DNA of 8,422 nucleotides from Oscillospiraceae bacterium (lineage in GTDB: Bacteria; Bacillota; Clostridia; Oscillospirales; UBA929). The position numbers and the translations under genes were made by a program. Location of the stretch: the NCBI GenBank assembly GCA_009777435.1, contig WRLW01000056.1, positions 1 to 8,422 on the forward strand. Reading direction: 5' to 3'. Each line of letters begins with the position of its first letter. Within the stretch, counting starts at the first letter, position 1. This document shows, in pieces, positions 6,514 to 8,422 of this stretch. The notes beneath the pieces were generated by a model, which worked only from the letters and a program-made list of their open reading frames with translations, was not told the origin of the DNA and searched no databases.

Positions 6514-7893
6514 ATGGATGTTCATCTGCCAAGAAAAGCCCTTATATCCGGCGTTTTACTTATGGGGCTTGGGCATATTCTCTTCTTGAAGCAGCGGATC
6601 AAGGGCGTTCTGTACATGCTGTCGGCATTCATCGTCCTCTGCTTGATCGCTTTTGAAAGAACTGCCAGCGGGCTGAAGTTCAATTTCAACGGAGTTCTCA
6701 TAAGGGGCGTGCGCGGGTTTGTCACTCTGGGTATTTTTGACCCCGCACTTCCCATTAAAGACCGCGACCACTTGATTTTCCTGATGATAGACGGCCTTAT
6801 CTGCATCATCGTCTTGCTGTTGCTGGCCGTCCTCTACGCTTTATCTATACGCGGCATCCTCAAAGCCGCGCGCTACTACATAAATACCGGGGGGGATCTG
6901 CCGGAGGAAAATAAGATATCTCTCCATTCGCTGATGGACAGGGCGTTTCATTCCGTCGGCCTCGCGCCGGTGTTTATTTTGCTGTCGTTTTTTATATTGC
7001 TTCCGATGCTGTTCTCTTTCTGTCTGGCATTTACAAACTACTCCTACCCGGATCATATACCACCGGCCAACAAGGTGGACTGGGTAGGATTTCAGAATTT
7101 CTTCGACCTGTTCGGCGGTACGCACGGACAGGGCATGTGGACAAGCGCGTTGGGGCGGGTCTTGGTCTGGACGGTCATGTGGGGCGTACTCAGCACCGCG
7201 TGCGTCTATTTCGCGGGTATGTTCATGGCGATCAGCTTGCAGGGCAAGCATATAAGACACGCCAAATATTTCCGCGCGATTTTTATACTGCCCTACGCCA
7301 TCCCCGCCACGCTGAGCCTCATGGTCTGGTCAAACCTCCTGAACGGCACGTTCGGCCCCCTAAACGCCATATTGATGGACTGGGGCCTTATAGGGAGAAA
7401 TATCCCCTGGCTTACCGAGACAGTATACGCGAGGGCTTCCATGATCATGGTCTACACATGGACTGGATTCCCCTATCATATGCTTATGGTCACAAGCATC
7501 ATGACGTCCATATCCTCCGATATATATGAGGCGGCAAGCATTGACGGGGCCTCGAGGTGGCAGCAGACGCAGAAGATAACCATACCGCTGGTGATGGTGC
7601 AGACAGCGCCGCTGGTCATCATGTCGTTCACCTATAACATCAATAACTTCGGCGCGGCGTTCTTCCTGTTCATGGGCGCCGGGTCAACGGGCGGGCCGAG
7701 CGCCCCGGATACGGTCTCCACCAACGCCAACTCCATTGATATCGTGGTCACATGGATATACAAGCTGACCATGAACAACCCTCAAAAGTTCCAGTATGCC
7801 TCCGTGCTGGCCATCTTGGTGTTTGTGGTGCTGACGCCGTTTGCCATATGGAACTACATGCGCACGAAATCATACAAGGAGAGTGATTACTGA
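6514..7893 (+). CDS. malF: MalF-type ABC sugar transporter permease
   Basis: This inner-membrane permease of 459 residues forms half of the translocation channel for maltodextrin-type sugars. GGAGGG at 6501-6506 gives the start. An N-terminal extension typical of MalF precedes the core: hydrophobic segments at about 10-46 and 85-112, then an amphipathic stretch. The binding-protein-dependent transport core has membrane segments at about 150-174, 213-241, 254-275, 308-330, 360-386 and 426-447. The EAA motif that contacts the ATPase is at 339-358 (EAASIDGASRWQQTQKITIP), complete with Glu-Ala-Ala, Gly345 and the I-x-I-P ending. A loop at about 388-410 (GSTGGPSAPDTVSTNANSID) resembles the corresponding loop of other Gram-positive MalF proteins. 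Its stop codon overlaps the next start by one base (TGATG), indicating translational coupling. Substrate is inferred from context. Confidence 0.92.
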   Translation: MDVHLPRKALISGVLLMGLGHILFLKQRIKGVLYMLSAFIVLCLIAFERTASGLKFNFNGVLIRGVRGFVTLGIFDPALPIKDRDHLIFLMIDGLICIIVLLLLAVLYALSIRGILKAARYYINTGGDLPEENKISLHSLMDRAFHSVGLAPVFILLSFFILLPMLFSFCLAFTNYSYPDHIPPANKVDWVGFQNFFDLFGGTHGQGMWTSALGRVLVWTVMWGVLSTACVYFAGMFMAISLQGKHIRHAKYFRAIFILPYAIPATLSLMVWSNLLNGTFGPLNAILMDWGLIGRNIPWLTETVYARASMIMVYTWTGFPYHMLMVTSIMTSISSDIYEAASIDGASRWQQTQKITIPLVMVQTAPLVIMSFTYNINNFGAAFFLFMGAGSTGGPSAPDTVSTNANSIDIVVTWIYKLTMNNPQKFQYASVLAILVFVVLTPFAIWNYMRTKSYKESDY

Positions 7894-8422
7894 TGAAAAA
7901 AACGTGGCACGACTACATGAGTATACTGATAACATACGCCGTGCTGATAGCGGTCTCAATAATCATTATTTATCCTCTGCTGTATGTTGTCGGAAGCGCG
8001 TTTTCGACCGCCAACAGTCTCCAGGGCATCGGCAAAAATCCCTTTTCCCAGGAGCTGTCTCTCAAGCAGTTCACCAGGCTCTTTAATGACACAAACTATC
8101 TGATCTGGTATCAGAATACGTTTATCATCGCCATCATTACATGTCTCAGCACTCTGGTCATCACAAGCACGGCGGCGTATATCTTTTCCCGGTTCAAGTT
8201 CGTATTGCGCAAGCAGATGATGATCGCGTTTCTGGTATTGCAGATATTCCCCAGCTTTATCGGCATGGTGGCCATATATGTACTGCTGCTGCGTATCGGC
8301 GGGCTGGATTCAAAATGGGGGCTGGCCCTTGTGTATATCGCCGGCGGCGTCCCTTACAATGTCTGGCTTGTCAAGAAATATATGGACAGCATAACCCAGA
8401 GCTATGACGAGGCGGCGCGCAT
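7893..8422 (+). CDS. malG: MalG-type ABC sugar transporter permease, 3'-truncated by the window edge
   Basis: This is the second permease of the importer. The frame starts at ATG 7893, overlapping the MalF stop by one base, with AAGGAG at 7876-7881 a little distant (11 bases). It is open to the window end, giving 176 codons of a protein that is usually near 280 residues. Visible features are a first membrane segment (about 10-35, with the IIIIYPLLYVVGSAFS pattern of MalG proteins), an extracytoplasmic loop (about 38-70), and membrane segments at about 74-96, 109-132 and 141-160. The start of the EAA loop (SYDEAAR, Glu173-Ala-Ala) is cut at the edge. It would pair with MalF and an ATPase of the MalK/MsmX type. 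No ATPase gene is in this window; in many Firmicutes it is encoded elsewhere and shared. Confidence 0.92.
   Translation, partial: MKKTWHDYMSILITYAVLIAVSIIIIYPLLYVVGSAFSTANSLQGIGKNPFSQELSLKQFTRLFNDTNYLIWYQNTFIIAIITCLSTLVITSTAAYIFSRFKFVLRKQMMIAFLVLQIFPSFIGMVAIYVLLLRIGGLDSKWGLALVYIAGGVPYNVWLVKKYMDSITQSYDEAAR

Noticed and set aside
1..8422. Mobile element, CRISPR array, tRNA/rRNA, defence system or biosynthetic cluster
   Set aside because: No transposase, integrase, direct-repeat array, cloverleaf or rRNA-like stretch was seen on either strand; nearly all of the window is explained by known sugar-use genes and one sporulation-type gene.

Overview
The window looks like a chromosomal segment of an endospore-lineage Firmicute (class Clostridia, probably uncultured, moderately GC-rich). 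I infer this from a YtvI-type sporulation membrane protein, AGGAGG-type ribosome binding sites, sigma-A-like TTGACA/TATAAT promoters, a LacI-family regulator with cre-like operators, and a lipoprotein-type binding protein. I cannot place it at genus level from sequence alone.

Layout. Positions 1-761 (+) hold the 3' part of a ytvI-like gene (AI-2E/PerM fold). It runs tail-to-tail, with no spacer, into a long secreted type I pullulanase gene on the minus strand (762-3836). A divergent control region (about 3837-4047) separates pullulanase from a LacI-family regulator (4048-5055, +). A 97-base gap carrying two inverted repeats follows. Next comes a maltodextrin-type ABC transport operon on the plus strand: a lipoprotein binding protein (5153-6448), a MalF-type permease (6514-7893) and a MalG-type permease (7893 to the window end, cut off). 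A nested inverted repeat fills the gap between the binding protein and the first permease.

How it works together (inference from family knowledge). Surface-tethered pullulanase cleaves alpha-1,6 branches in pullulan, amylopectin, glycogen or limit dextrins. The released linear maltodextrins are captured by the lipoprotein and imported by the two permeases with an ATPase that is not in this window. The LacI-type protein probably senses sugar and controls both arms. The two divergent promoters each have an almost identical GGAA-N-CGTT-N-CC operator at their predicted transcription start, which suggests shared control either by this regulator or by CcpA.

I see no mobile element, CRISPR array, RNA gene or clearly new system. 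The most interesting material is regulatory: the paired start-site operators, the palindrome upstream of the binding protein gene, and the intercistronic nested hairpin. The surface-anchor tail of the pullulanase is also worth a look.
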